This document shows positions 25,473 through 33,967 of a stretch of DNA of 36,939 nucleotides, piece after piece (position 1 is the first letter of the stretch; the number at the start of each line of letters is the position of its first letter). Where the stretch lies: the NCBI GenBank assembly GCA_015163875.1, contig JAAOIH010000012.1:1-36939 (forward strand), written 5' to 3'. The position numbers and the translations under genes are program-made. The DNA comes from Bdellovibrionales bacterium (GTDB taxonomy: Bacteria > Bdellovibrionota > Bdellovibrionia > Bdellovibrionales > UBA1609). The notes beneath the pieces were generated by a model that did not search any database, was not told where the DNA came from, and saw only the letters and a program-made list of their open reading frames with translations.

Positions 25473-26096
25473 TTAAAAACCTTTTTTAAAATTAGGCAAA
25501 TACTCTTTTAGGGAGTGGTGGATTTTTAATTTTATTGCTTCTGTTTTTATTAAATCTTCAGAAGAAAGACTTATTGGATGCTCTAAAATAGATTTAGACA
25601 GCAAATCAGAATCACCTAAGCCTTCTGGATAGACTCCTTGCTGATGAAGCGCCTTCATTTCGAATCGTAATTTTAGCTGATTTAAAATATCTTCTTTAAC
25701 ATCTTGTTTGCTAAATTTTTTTAAAATTTTTAAAGTGTTTCCTAGTAAATTAAATAGCTCTTTGTTTCCGTCTAAAGATTCGTGAGTAAGTTTGCTTACA
25801 AAAGATAAAAAATATAAAGATATATTTAAGCAATCATAATTTTTTCTTAAACTATAAAAATCTTCTATAATTTGTGCCTCTTTTAATAAGTTAAGGTCGC
25901 CAGATTTAGCTTCTGTATAAGATACATTTAAATAATGTAATGGATCTAAAGTACCAGTAGCAAATCGTTTAGAGCCTTTAACAGCATGCCTTGCTATAAA
26001 ATTTAGTCTTTCACCTTCGCTGCTTAAAGTATGTAAAATTAAATTTGTTTCTGCATATTTAATTTTTTTTAAAACAATAATTTTTTTTTGTAGCAT
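25473..26096 (-). CDS. recO: DNA repair protein RecO
   Basis: RecO helps RecR load RecA on SSB-coated single strands in gap repair. It is 207 aa, slightly shorter than E. coli RecO. The N-terminal OB fold (IIVLKKIKYAETNLILHTLSSEGERLNFIARHA), the turn VKGSKRFATGTLDPLHYL and the helical C-terminal half (LRFEMKALHQQGVYPEG) are all visible. The zinc-binding cysteines of some RecO proteins are absent. No Shine-Dalgarno sequence is seen, because the DNA before the ATG is a tandem duplicate of the first coding codons. The gene follows copper ATPase gene copA on the same strand. Confidence 0.88.
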   Translation of the reverse strand: MLQKKIIVLKKIKYAETNLILHTLSSEGERLNFIARHAVKGSKRFATGTLDPLHYLNVSYTEAKSGDLNLLKEAQIIEDFYSLRKNYDCLNISLYFLSFVSKLTHESLDGNKELFNLLGNTLKILKKFSKQDVKEDILNQLKLRFEMKALHQQGVYPEGLGDSDLLSKSILEHPISLSSEDLIKTEAIKLKIHHSLKEYLPNFKKGF

Positions 26097-26165
26097 ATTT
26101 AATTTTTTTTAAAACAATTTTTTTTAAAACAATAATTTTTAATTTACAAATTGTAGCATATTTAA
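26040..26165. repeat. Tandem duplication over the 5' end of recO
   Basis: The stretch coding recO residues about 3-16 recurs immediately upstream of its ATG, and TTAAATATGC occurs three times (inside recO, at its start codon, and after the stop of the upstream ATPase gene). An A-rich unit containing ATTGTTTTAAAAAAAATT is also repeated. The duplicated DNA now supplies both the start codon and the leader of recO. Confidence 0.7.
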
Positions 26166-28552
26166 TTTAAGAGTTTTAAATTTTTTAATCTTAACGAATT
26201 TGCGATAACTGATACAGAGCTAAAACTCATGGCAATGGCCGCTATCATTGGTGACAATAAAATTCCAAAAACAGGAAACAAAATTCCTGCAGCAATAGGA
26301 ACTCCTAAAACATTATAAAAAAATGCAAAAAATAAATTTTGTTTAATATTTTTCATTACTTCAAAACTTAAATTTTTTGCTTTAATAATTCCTTTTAAAT
26401 CTCCATTAACTAAAGTTAAGTTTGCACTTTCTATTGCTATGTCAGTACCCGTGCCCATAGCTATTCCAACATTTGCTTGTGCCAAAGCCGGCGCATCGTT
26501 AATTCCATCACCTGCCATTGCAACAATTTTTCCCTGGCTTTGTAATTGTTTAATTTTATTTAATTTATCTTGTGGCAAACACCCAGCTTTAAAATTATTA
26601 ATTTGTAATTTATCAGCAACAAATTTTGCAGTATTAATATTATCACCTGTCATCATAATTATATTTAAACCACTAGCTATTAATTCTTTAATTGAGTTGT
26701 TACTTGTTTGTTTTATAGCATCAATAATAACTACAAAACCTAAAACTGTTTTATCAACAGAAATATAAGAAACTGTTTTTCCTAATTTTTGTTCTGCTAA
26801 AACTTTATTAATTAAACTTTCAGGAATAATTGCATCTTCTGTTTGCATTAATTTTTGATTACCTAAAATTATTTTTTTATTATCTACTGTTCCAATTACT
26901 CCCTGCCCAGTGATAGATTTAAAATCAGAAACTGTAATTAAATTAATATTTTTTTCTTTTCCATATTTTACAACTGCTGTTGCTAGTGGGTGTTCGCTAT
27001 ATTGATTTAAAGATGCAATACTTTGCAACAAATTATTTTTTTGTTCGCCCTCCTGTAAAGAAAATATTTTTTCAACAGAAGGCCTTCCCTCTGTAAGTGT
27101 TCCTGTTTTGTCAGTAATTAAAATATCTACTTTGTCCATAAGCTCTAAAGCTTCTGCATTTTTAATTAACAATCCAAGCTGTGCTGCCCTTCCCACCCCG
27201 ACCATTATAGACATGGGAGTTGCCAGCCCCAATGCGCATGGGCAAGCAATAATTAAAACCGCAATTGCATTAACAAATGCGTAAGTAAAAACTGGTTCTG
27301 GTCCAAAAATAAACCACAGACAAAATGTTAAAGCAGAAGCCAGTATCACAAAAGGTACAAAATATTTAGAAACTTTATCTGCTAATTTTTGTATAGGAGC
27401 TCGCGAACGACTTGCATCGTTTACCATTTTAATAATTTGTGAAAGCAAAGTGTCTGCACCTATTTTTTCTGCTTTCATTAAAAAAGTTTTTACTCCATTA
27501 ATAGTTCCGGCATTAACTTTGTCGCCTTCTACTTTATCAACTGGAATTGCTTCGCCAGAAATCATAGATTCATCAATGCTACTTTGTCCTGTAATAATTT
27601 TTCCATCTACTGGAATTTTTTCACCAGGTTTTATTCTTAATAAATCGCCAATTTTAATGCTATCAATAGAAACTAATTTATCTTTACCGTTAATTACTAA
27701 AATCGCCTCTAGCGGAGCAAGATTTAAAAGTTTTTGTAACGCACTACTAGTTTGCTTATGTGCTTTTGCCTCTAGCAATTGCCCTAAAAGTACCAAAGTT
27801 AAAATCACTACTGTAGCTTCAAAATATAAATGCACAGTACCTGATTGAGTTTTAAATTCTTCTGGGAAAAGCTGAGGAAAAAACAAAGCTACAATGCTAA
27901 ATAAAAAAGCAACTCCGGTGCCAATGCCAACAAGAGTAAACATATTTAAATTTAAAGTGATTATAGATTTATAAGCTCTAACAAAAAACATTCTGCAAGC
28001 GTAAAACACAACTGGTAAGCTTAAAAAAAACTGAATTAAATTCCAGCTTTTTTGATCAAGTATTTTAGTAAGAGGATTGCCTGGTATTAAATCTCCCATT
28101 GAAATAATAAAAATAGGTAAAGTAAAACTAACTGCTATTTTCATTTTTAAAATTAATGCTTTATAAATTTTTTGCTCACTGCTTTGGGAGGTGTCGTTGT
28201 CAGCTTTAGATAAGCTTGGCTGCTCTACTAAATCCATTCCGCAAACAGGACAATCTCCAAAAGTCTTATAAACTTTTTTGCCTTCACAATGCATGGGGCA
28301 ATAAAAAATACCATTTCCATTTTCTACAGGCTTTGAAGATTTAGAATCGCAACAAGAAGTTTTTAGCTTAACAATGGGTTTTGCAGATTTAGAATCGCAA
28401 CAAGAAGTTTTTAGCTTAACAATGGGTTTTGCAGATTTAGAATCGCAACAAGAAGTTTTTTTTTTGTTCACTCTAAAATATATAACAGTCTTATAAAATA
28501 GACGCAATAAACAAAAAAACACTGTCGTTATAGCTGAAATACTTATAAACAA
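26162..28552 (-). CDS. copA: Copper-exporting P1B-type ATPase with repeat metal-binding N-terminus
   Basis: Cu(I) export ATPase, 796 aa. It has an N-terminal hydrophobic segment (about 1-26), three tandem CC-containing units (KTSCCDSKSAKPIVKL, 16 residues each), a YHS-like heavy-metal-binding domain (FYCPMHCEG...DCPVCGMDL) and no classical GMTCxxC domain. The core shows the TGES-type actuator motif (SGEAIPVD), membrane CPC (IIACPCALGLATP), phosphorylated DKTGTLTEG, the HP locus (SEHPLATAV), GDGINDAPALAQANVGIAMG, and membrane ligands in FYNVLGVP and MSFSSVSVIANS. CPC plus N and MxxSS points to Cu(I). The start is a TTG (28550-28552) with AGGA upstream. It is followed by recO. Confidence 0.92.
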   Translation of the reverse strand: MFISISAITTVFFCLLRLFYKTVIYFRVNKKKTSCCDSKSAKPIVKLKTSCCDSKSAKPIVKLKTSCCDSKSSKPVENGNGIFYCPMHCEGKKVYKTFGDCPVCGMDLVEQPSLSKADNDTSQSSEQKIYKALILKMKIAVSFTLPIFIISMGDLIPGNPLTKILDQKSWNLIQFFLSLPVVFYACRMFFVRAYKSIITLNLNMFTLVGIGTGVAFLFSIVALFFPQLFPEEFKTQSGTVHLYFEATVVILTLVLLGQLLEAKAHKQTSSALQKLLNLAPLEAILVINGKDKLVSIDSIKIGDLLRIKPGEKIPVDGKIITGQSSIDESMISGEAIPVDKVEGDKVNAGTINGVKTFLMKAEKIGADTLLSQIIKMVNDASRSRAPIQKLADKVSKYFVPFVILASALTFCLWFIFGPEPVFTYAFVNAIAVLIIACPCALGLATPMSIMVGVGRAAQLGLLIKNAEALELMDKVDILITDKTGTLTEGRPSVEKIFSLQEGEQKNNLLQSIASLNQYSEHPLATAVVKYGKEKNINLITVSDFKSITGQGVIGTVDNKKIILGNQKLMQTEDAIIPESLINKVLAEQKLGKTVSYISVDKTVLGFVVIIDAIKQTSNNSIKELIASGLNIIMMTGDNINTAKFVADKLQINNFKAGCLPQDKLNKIKQLQSQGKIVAMAGDGINDAPALAQANVGIAMGTGTDIAIESANLTLVNGDLKGIIKAKNLSFEVMKNIKQNLFFAFFYNVLGVPIAAGILFPVFGILLSPMIAAIAMSFSSVSVIANSLRLKNLKLLN
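28338..28460. repeat. 48-bp tandem repeat in the copper ATPase N-terminus
   Basis: Copies start at 28338, 28386 and 28434 (third partial) and are nearly identical at the DNA level. Each codes a 16-residue unit with an adjacent Cys pair. Near-identity at silent positions indicates a recent expansion. Confidence 0.9.
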
Positions 28553-28648
28553 TGGAATCCTAATTTTTCTACCAATTAACGAAGTGGCTGAGTAATATTT
28601 ACAAATTCAAAACTTTTAAAAAAAGCTAAAAAGTCTATGATAATAAGC

Positions 28649-29746
28649 TTAAAACAAAGCTCTGCATACTACAGAAGATCCATATTTTTCTGTAATTTCT
28701 TGTAAAATTTCTTCTTTTTTTTGCAGGATATATGAAACATCAATTTTTAATTTTAAAAAATCTTCTAACTTTAATTTTACCAGCTGCCTAAGCAACTCAC
28801 CTTTTGGCAATAAATTTTCTTGAAGATTAGCTTTCCCAAGCCCTTTTCCTTCTCCTAATATTTGTTCATGGTCAAATGCAAATGCTATGTTGCCAAATCT
28901 TTTTTCCCAATTTTTTGAATGCCTGTCTCTATTGCCTAAAAGATAATCCAATAACCACATTTTTTTATGTTTTAAAGGGTAGCCTTCTTTTCCAAAGTTG
29001 CCATCGCTTGAATACATAAGACATGATGGGCAGCTGTCTCTTATATAATATTGAAGTGAACCTGAGGTTTCTTTTTTAAGTCCCATAAAATTATTTTTTC
29101 CGTCTGTGGTTTTTTCTGCTTTAATATTTTTTAAAACAGCCATGGGAACAATATTTAATTCTAAAAGTTTATCAAGATTATAAGCAAGAACTTCGTGTTT
29201 AAAGTAAGAATCGCCAAATCTAAAAATTCCTCTTAGTTCGCCCTCCCCTAATACAAGTCTATAAATATAACCATTGTTTGCTGAATAAGAACCTTCAATT
29301 TTAGATTTAAGCTTTGTGCTTAACATTATTTTTAATAATTTTTTTTCTATTTTATCTGCTTGTTTTTTCATTTTAAAAGATCTTAAAGTCCAAATTGCCT
29401 CTTGCAATCTGTCATCATTTAAATATTTTTTTATTAAAATTAGAGCTGCTTGTTTTTTTTCTTGCTGTGTTTTTTCAGAGTTTTGAATCCATAATTCTAT
29501 ATCGTTCATACTCCATTTTAAACTTGGCGTTTCCGAATATAAATCTTGATATTTTTTTTTCAGAACTTCTACTGCTTTTTTTCTATCTTCTAACAAATTT
29601 GCGTAAAATGACATTTTTTCAAGCTCTATAAAGTTCATGTCTAAAAATTTTTTACGGCTAATTTCTGACATACTAGCCCCGTATGCATTTAAATTTAAAA
29701 GCAATAAAGTAATAATAAAAAAAATATATTGTTTTGCAGTTTTCAT
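28649..29746 (-). CDS. Exported Fam20/HipA-like atypical kinase
   Basis: A 365-residue protein with a Sec signal peptide (about 1-24, cleavage after AYGA or nearby), so it acts outside the cytoplasm. Residues about 25-145 are helical and of no known family. Residues about 155-330 look like an atypical kinase of the Fam20C/PI3-4K/HipA type. They show a N-lobe strand GELRGIFRFGD, FKHEVLAYNLDKLLELNIVP with a candidate helix-C Glu185, GSLQYYIRD, the catalytic loop LLGNRDRHSKNW with Asp274, and the metal-binding AFDHEQIL with Asp292. The usual N-lobe Lys appears to be Arg176, so activity is not certain. A Cys pair (DSCPSC) may form a disulfide. It is upstream of the copper ATPase gene with a 96-bp gap. 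AGGA precedes the ATG. Confidence 0.65.
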   Translation of the reverse strand: MKTAKQYIFFIITLLLLNLNAYGASMSEISRKKFLDMNFIELEKMSFYANLLEDRKKAVEVLKKKYQDLYSETPSLKWSMNDIELWIQNSEKTQQEKKQAALILIKKYLNDDRLQEAIWTLRSFKMKKQADKIEKKLLKIMLSTKLKSKIEGSYSANNGYIYRLVLGEGELRGIFRFGDSYFKHEVLAYNLDKLLELNIVPMAVLKNIKAEKTTDGKNNFMGLKKETSGSLQYYIRDSCPSCLMYSSDGNFGKEGYPLKHKKMWLLDYLLGNRDRHSKNWEKRFGNIAFAFDHEQILGEGKGLGKANLQENLLPKGELLRQLVKLKLEDFLKLKIDVSYILQKKEEILQEITEKYGSSVVCRALF

Positions 29747-29934
29747 AAATAAATATCCTAAAATCTACTTAAATTTCAATATATTAAGATAGCAATATTG
29801 ATGCCAATTTTAATTAAATAAAATATGAGCAATAAACAAATAAGTTAGTTATTTTTAAGGTCTTTTTTGTGACCATTATTGTGGGCCAGTTTGAACTAAG
29901 TACCGAGGATTTGTCTTTTCCCGAAGATAGTAAA

Positions 29935-30450
29935 TTAAATCCCCCAGCTATGTCGCTCTTTATCATCTAAAGAACTTTCTACTCCGCCTTTTAACTGAGG
30001 ACGATAAGCAAGGTAGCGAATATCATAATTAAATTTAGATCCATTTTTATCTGGAGTTTGCCACTCTGGACCCATTCTAATAGCGTCAACAGGACAAGCT
30101 TCTTCACAAAATCCGCAGTAAACACATCGTAAAATATCAATTTCGTAACTAATTGGATATTTTTCTACAGAACTATCTTTATGTTCGTCGGCTGTAATTT
30201 TAATACATTGTGCTGGGCAATTTGTTGCGCACAACATACAAGCTGTGCAACGCAAAGACCCATCTTTTTTTACAGTTAAAACATGAGTCCCTTTAAACCT
30301 TGAGCTATATTTATATTTTTCTTCTGGGTAATTTAAAGTTATCATCTTTTTTTTATTAAAAAGATTTTTTAACATTTTAAAAAAAGTAAACTTCATGCCA
30401 GAAAAAGTACTTAGTAAAAAATAAGTTTTTATATTACGATTAACTTTCAT
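29935..30450 (-). CDS. nuoI: NADH-quinone oxidoreductase subunit I
   Basis: Ferredoxin-like complex I subunit carrying two 4Fe-4S clusters (N6a, N6b) that pass electrons towards NuoB. It is 171 aa. Two CxxCxxCxxxCP motifs are present: CTACMLCATNCP and CVYCGFCEEACP. The N-terminal 35 residues are hydrophobic or basic and fit the membrane-facing helix. AGGA lies 7 nt before the ATG. It is the last gene of the nuo run here and follows nuoG directly; nuoH, which normally stands between them, is missing. An AT-rich repeat separates it from nuoG. Confidence 0.94.
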   Translation of the reverse strand: MKVNRNIKTYFLLSTFSGMKFTFFKMLKNLFNKKKMITLNYPEEKYKYSSRFKGTHVLTVKKDGSLRCTACMLCATNCPAQCIKITADEHKDSSVEKYPISYEIDILRCVYCGFCEEACPVDAIRMGPEWQTPDKNGSKFNYDIRYLAYRPQLKGGVESSLDDKERHSWGI

Positions 30451-30464
30451 TATTTTTTCCTATT

Positions 30465-30545
30465 ATTTTTTTACTAATTCTTTTGCTAATTTCTTTACTA
30501 TTTTTTTTACTATTTTCTTTTACTAATTTTTTTACTAATTTTTTT
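30465..30545. repeat. TTTTTACTAAT degenerate tandem array after nuoG
   Basis: About seven units of 10-12 bp (TTTTTTACTAAT and variants) begin in the last codons of nuoG (minus strand, stop 30535-30537) and fill the gap to nuoI. nuoH would be expected in this position. Confidence 0.7.
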
Positions 30546-32136
30546 GAAAACTAAATTGATTATCTTTTACTGGCTGTGTTTTTAAAAACAACGGCTCTAA
30601 TTGTATTTTTTCTCCATTTAAAACCTTTGCAATTTGACTAAAACTTAAAATTTTAGGAATAACTTGAGGCAAAATAGACAATTTTTGTTTTAAGCCTTTA
30701 TAATTTATATAAGTCCCTCCCCTTTCAACTAAACTTTGTAAAGGGATTTGAGTCACATTAGAAATAGAATCTAAAGAATCTAATTTTACAGAAGAAAAAT
30801 AAAATACTTGCAAGGCTTGTTTAAAATATTCTAATTTTTCATCTATTGTAGAAAAGAATTTTTTATACTCAGGGCCTAAAACAATTAGTATCTCTAAATT
30901 ACTAGCTGTATTTTTTAATTCAGAGCTATCTATTACTTTTAAAGACATATCTTTTGCTACCTCTAACAAGCCTTTTGTATTAGGATTTTTGTCTCCTCTA
31001 ATTAACAAATCATCAAAATCATTTTTAGAATTTTTTTGATCAAACCAATGATAAATTTGATTAATAGAATTTTTTTCTTTTAACACAGAAAAAAATTCTT
31101 TGTAATCTTCAACCGAGTATTGGCCTGTAACTAACACGCCTATTTTTGTGCTATCTTTTATATTTTCTAATTCTGATTTTAAATATTTAATAGCTTTTTT
31201 AGAAGAAGAAGAAGAAGAAGAAGAAGAAGAAGAAGAAGAAGAAGAGACTGCAAAGTTTGAAGTGCTAACTTTTTTTGATGGATAAACTTTTACTAATCGT
31301 TTTTCTTTATTTAAATGTTGATATAAATCTCTTCCCTCGTCACACATCCAATAAGAATTATTATCTTCATTAGGTTTGGGCCTTACGCGAAAAAAACCTT
31401 CTTCGTTATAATCTAAATAAATACTACAACCCGTGGAGCAGCCTGTGCAAATAGCTTCTGCTTTTTTTAAATACCAAACTCTTTGTTTAAAGCGAAAATC
31501 TTTTGATGTTAATGCACCTACTGGACAAATATCTACAGTGTTTAATGCGTAATCATTGTTTAATTCTTTTCCATTAAAAGTTCCAACTTCGCTTTTGTCT
31601 CCTCTGTTAAAAATACCAAGCTCGTGAGTTTTGCTAACTTCATCAGTAAAACGAACGCAACGAGAACATAAAATACATCTTTCTGAATCTAAAACAATTT
31701 TTTCTCCAAGCGAAACTACTTTTGCTTTTTTTACTTTTTTTTGATTCATGTCTGGTTTGTATTGTCCAAACTTCATATATTGATCTTGCAAACCACACTC
31801 ACCAGCTTGGTCACAAATTGGACAATCTAGCGGATGATTTAATAAATGAAAATCTAAACCCCATTGAACATCTTCTTTAATTTGTTTAGATTGATTATTA
31901 ATTTTCATTCCTTCTGTAACCATAGTGTTGCAAGCAATTTGTGTTCGAGGGTTGCCTTCAATTTCTATCATGCATAAGCGACAACAGCCTGCCACACTTA
32001 ATCCGGGGTGATAACAATAATGAGCGATGTCTTGCTCTGCTATTTTAAAAGCTTTTATTGCACTAGTATTTTTAGGAACACTAATTGTTTTTCCATTAAC
32101 ACTACAGCTTATTAAATCTTCATTTTTACCTGACAT
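30535..32136 (-). CDS. nuoG: NADH-quinone oxidoreductase subunit G, short form
   Basis: Iron-sulfur subunit of the complex I NADH arm. Ligands for all the usual clusters are visible: the 2Fe-2S cluster (HYCYHPGLSVAGCCRLC plus IACNT), N5 with its His (HLLNHPLDCPICDQAGEC), N4 (CILCSRC...DICPVGAL) and N7 (CTGCSTGC with a later Cys in YWMCDEGR). At 533 aa it lacks much of the molybdopterin-oxidoreductase-like C-terminal domain found in E. coli NuoG (about 900 aa). After the N7 region comes a run of 15 Ser coded by TCT repeats, then a divergent C-terminal part. It begins 2 nt after nuoF with GAGGA as ribosome binding site. Confidence 0.93.
   Translation of the reverse strand: MSGKNEDLISCSVNGKTISVPKNTSAIKAFKIAEQDIAHYCYHPGLSVAGCCRLCMIEIEGNPRTQIACNTMVTEGMKINNQSKQIKEDVQWGLDFHLLNHPLDCPICDQAGECGLQDQYMKFGQYKPDMNQKKVKKAKVVSLGEKIVLDSERCILCSRCVRFTDEVSKTHELGIFNRGDKSEVGTFNGKELNNDYALNTVDICPVGALTSKDFRFKQRVWYLKKAEAICTGCSTGCSIYLDYNEEGFFRVRPKPNEDNNSYWMCDEGRDLYQHLNKEKRLVKVYPSKKVSTSNFAVSSSSSSSSSSSSSSSKKAIKYLKSELENIKDSTKIGVLVTGQYSVEDYKEFFSVLKEKNSINQIYHWFDQKNSKNDFDDLLIRGDKNPNTKGLLEVAKDMSLKVIDSSELKNTASNLEILIVLGPEYKKFFSTIDEKLEYFKQALQVFYFSSVKLDSLDSISNVTQIPLQSLVERGGTYINYKGLKQKLSILPQVIPKILSFSQIAKVLNGEKIQLEPLFLKTQPVKDNQFSFQKN
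31201..31245. repeat. (TCT)15 microsatellite in nuoG
   Basis: Fifteen uninterrupted AGA units on the plus strand (TCT on the coding strand) code 15 consecutive Ser residues near residue 300 of NuoG. Pure trinucleotide runs mutate by whole codons, so the linker length may differ between cells or strains. Confidence 0.95.
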
Positions 32137-32138
32137 AC

Positions 32139-33434
32139 TTATCCTCTTTTATAACTTTGAACATTTGTAGCTTGAAATTTTAAAGCAACATTAGATGTTG
32201 CATAAGATGTAAACTCTTCTTTAAATTTAGAAACAAAACTAAGAACTGGAAATGCTGCTGCATCAGATAAAGCACAAATAGTTTTTCCCTTCATGTGACT
32301 TGCTACTTTTTCTAACAAAGCAACATCATTTAAATTTGCAGAGCCAGATAAAATAGAGTTTGATAATTTAAGTAACCAGCCTGTCCCCTCTCTACAAGGA
32401 GTGCATTGCCCACAAGATTCGTGATGATAAAAATTCATTAAAACTTTTAAAAGCTCAACCATAGAATTAGAATCATCAATAACAATAATTGCTCCCGAAC
32501 CTAACATTGATCCCTTTGATGCTAAATCTTCGTAATCCATATTTACAGACATAGCTTCTTCTGCATTTAATACGGGTGCCGAAGAGCCTCCAGGAATTAC
32601 AGCTTTTAATTTTCGGCCTTCTTTTAAACCTCCACATAAATTAAAAATAATATCTTTTAATGGGTAGCCTAATGGAACTTCATAATTACCTGGCTTAACA
32701 ACATTGCCGCTAACAGAAAATAATTTTGTTCCTGGAGATTTTTCTGTACCATGTTTTCTGTAACCATCAACTCCGTCGCGAATAATTACAGTTACTGATG
32801 CTAAAGTTTCTACATTATTTACAATTGTTGGGTTAGCTAAATAACCTTCAACCGCTGGGAATGGTGGTTTTAATTTTGGCTGTCCTTTTTTTCCCTCTAA
32901 AGAAGAAATTAAACCAGTTTCTTCGCCGCAAATATAAGCACCTGCTCCGGAGTAAATATCCATGTGATGTGAAAATCCACTTTTTAAAATATTATCTCCT
33001 AACAAATTATTTTCGTAAGCTTCTTTAATGGCTTGTTCTACAATTTTTTTAGATTCAAAATATTCGCCACGAATATAAATATAAGATTTAGGAGAGCCAA
33101 TAGCAAAAGCTGAAATAATCATTCCTTCAATTAATTGATGAGGCGCTTTGTCCATCATTTCGCGATCTTTAAAAGTTCCAGGCTCGCCTTCGTCTGCGTT
33201 GCAAATTAAATAACGAGTTTTATTATTTTTAGGTAAAAAACTCCATTTTACTCCAGCTGGAAAACCTGCTCCACCTCTACCTCTTAAACCAGCTTGCTTT
33301 ACCATTTCTGTAATTTCGTCAGGCTTTAAAGTAAGTGCTTTTTTTAATTGATTGTAGCCGTCATACTTTTTATAACCATCTAAACTTTTATACTCTGGCT
33401 TATCGTAATGTTGAGTTAAAATTTTAACTTCCAT
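32139..33434 (-). CDS. nuoF: NADH-quinone oxidoreductase subunit F
   Basis: NADH-binding subunit with FMN and the N3 4Fe-4S cluster, the entry point of electrons into complex I. It is 431 aa, normal. Gly-rich FMN/NADH motifs GLRGRGGAGFPAGVKW and YICGEETGLISSLEGKKGQPKLKPPFPA are present, as are the cluster ligands SCGQCTPCREGTGW with a later Cys in TICALSDAAAFPV. It is 14 nt after nuoE and 2 nt before nuoG, so it is tightly coupled in the operon. Confidence 0.97.
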   Translation of the reverse strand: MEVKILTQHYDKPEYKSLDGYKKYDGYNQLKKALTLKPDEITEMVKQAGLRGRGGAGFPAGVKWSFLPKNNKTRYLICNADEGEPGTFKDREMMDKAPHQLIEGMIISAFAIGSPKSYIYIRGEYFESKKIVEQAIKEAYENNLLGDNILKSGFSHHMDIYSGAGAYICGEETGLISSLEGKKGQPKLKPPFPAVEGYLANPTIVNNVETLASVTVIIRDGVDGYRKHGTEKSPGTKLFSVSGNVVKPGNYEVPLGYPLKDIIFNLCGGLKEGRKLKAVIPGGSSAPVLNAEEAMSVNMDYEDLASKGSMLGSGAIIVIDDSNSMVELLKVLMNFYHHESCGQCTPCREGTGWLLKLSNSILSGSANLNDVALLEKVASHMKGKTICALSDAAAFPVLSFVSKFKEEFTSYATSNVALKFQATNVQSYKRG

Positions 33435-33448
33435 AAATAAACTCTTTT

Positions 33449-33937
33449 TTAATTTGTTTTTTTGCTAGCAATTAAATCTTTTATAACTTGTATTGCTTTG
33501 TCTTTAGTTAAGTTTTCATAATACTTTTCATTAACCTGCATCATCGGAGCTGTTCCGCAAGAACCTAAACACTCTACTTTAGAAATTGCTAAACTATCTT
33601 TACTTACTCCATTTTTTTCTATTTTAAATTCATCACTTAAAACTTTAAATAAATCTAGCCCTCCATTCATGTGACAAGAAATATTACAACAAACTTGTAT
33701 ATGAAAATCTCCAACAGATTTTTTATTAAACATTGTATAAAAATGAAAAACTTCATTAATGTCTTTGGAGGGGATATCCATAAACTGACTTAAAGACTCA
33801 ATGCAGTCATTGCTAATCCATCCTTGATTGTCTTTTTGCAATTCAAATAAACATGGAATAATTGCAGAGCGTTTAGTTTCGTAACGAGAAACTTCTTTAG
33901 TAATAAATTTTTTAGTTTTTTCTGATATTGTAAACAT
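33449..33937 (-). CDS. nuoE: NADH-quinone oxidoreductase subunit E
   Basis: Thioredoxin-like 2Fe-2S subunit (cluster N1a) that sits beside NuoF. It is 162 aa, standard. The four ligands are the two in QVCCNISCHMNG (the second Cys of the pair and the one five residues on) and the two in VECLGSCGTAPMMQVN. The helical N-terminus includes KRSAIIPCLFELQKDNQGW. AAGG precedes the ATG. It lies 30 nt after nuoCD. Confidence 0.95.
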   Translation of the reverse strand: MFTISEKTKKFITKEVSRYETKRSAIIPCLFELQKDNQGWISNDCIESLSQFMDIPSKDINEVFHFYTMFNKKSVGDFHIQVCCNISCHMNGGLDLFKVLSDEFKIEKNGVSKDSLAISKVECLGSCGTAPMMQVNEKYYENLTKDKAIQVIKDLIASKKTN

Positions 33938-33967
33938 ATTTTTTTTACCTTTTAAAATAATTTTTAA

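Noticed and set aside
29869-29970. Plus-strand GTG ORF of 33 residues beyond nuoI, with AAGG upstream
   Set aside because: It overlaps the end of nuoI antisense, is very short and resembles nothing. It could only be kept with conservation or ribosome data.
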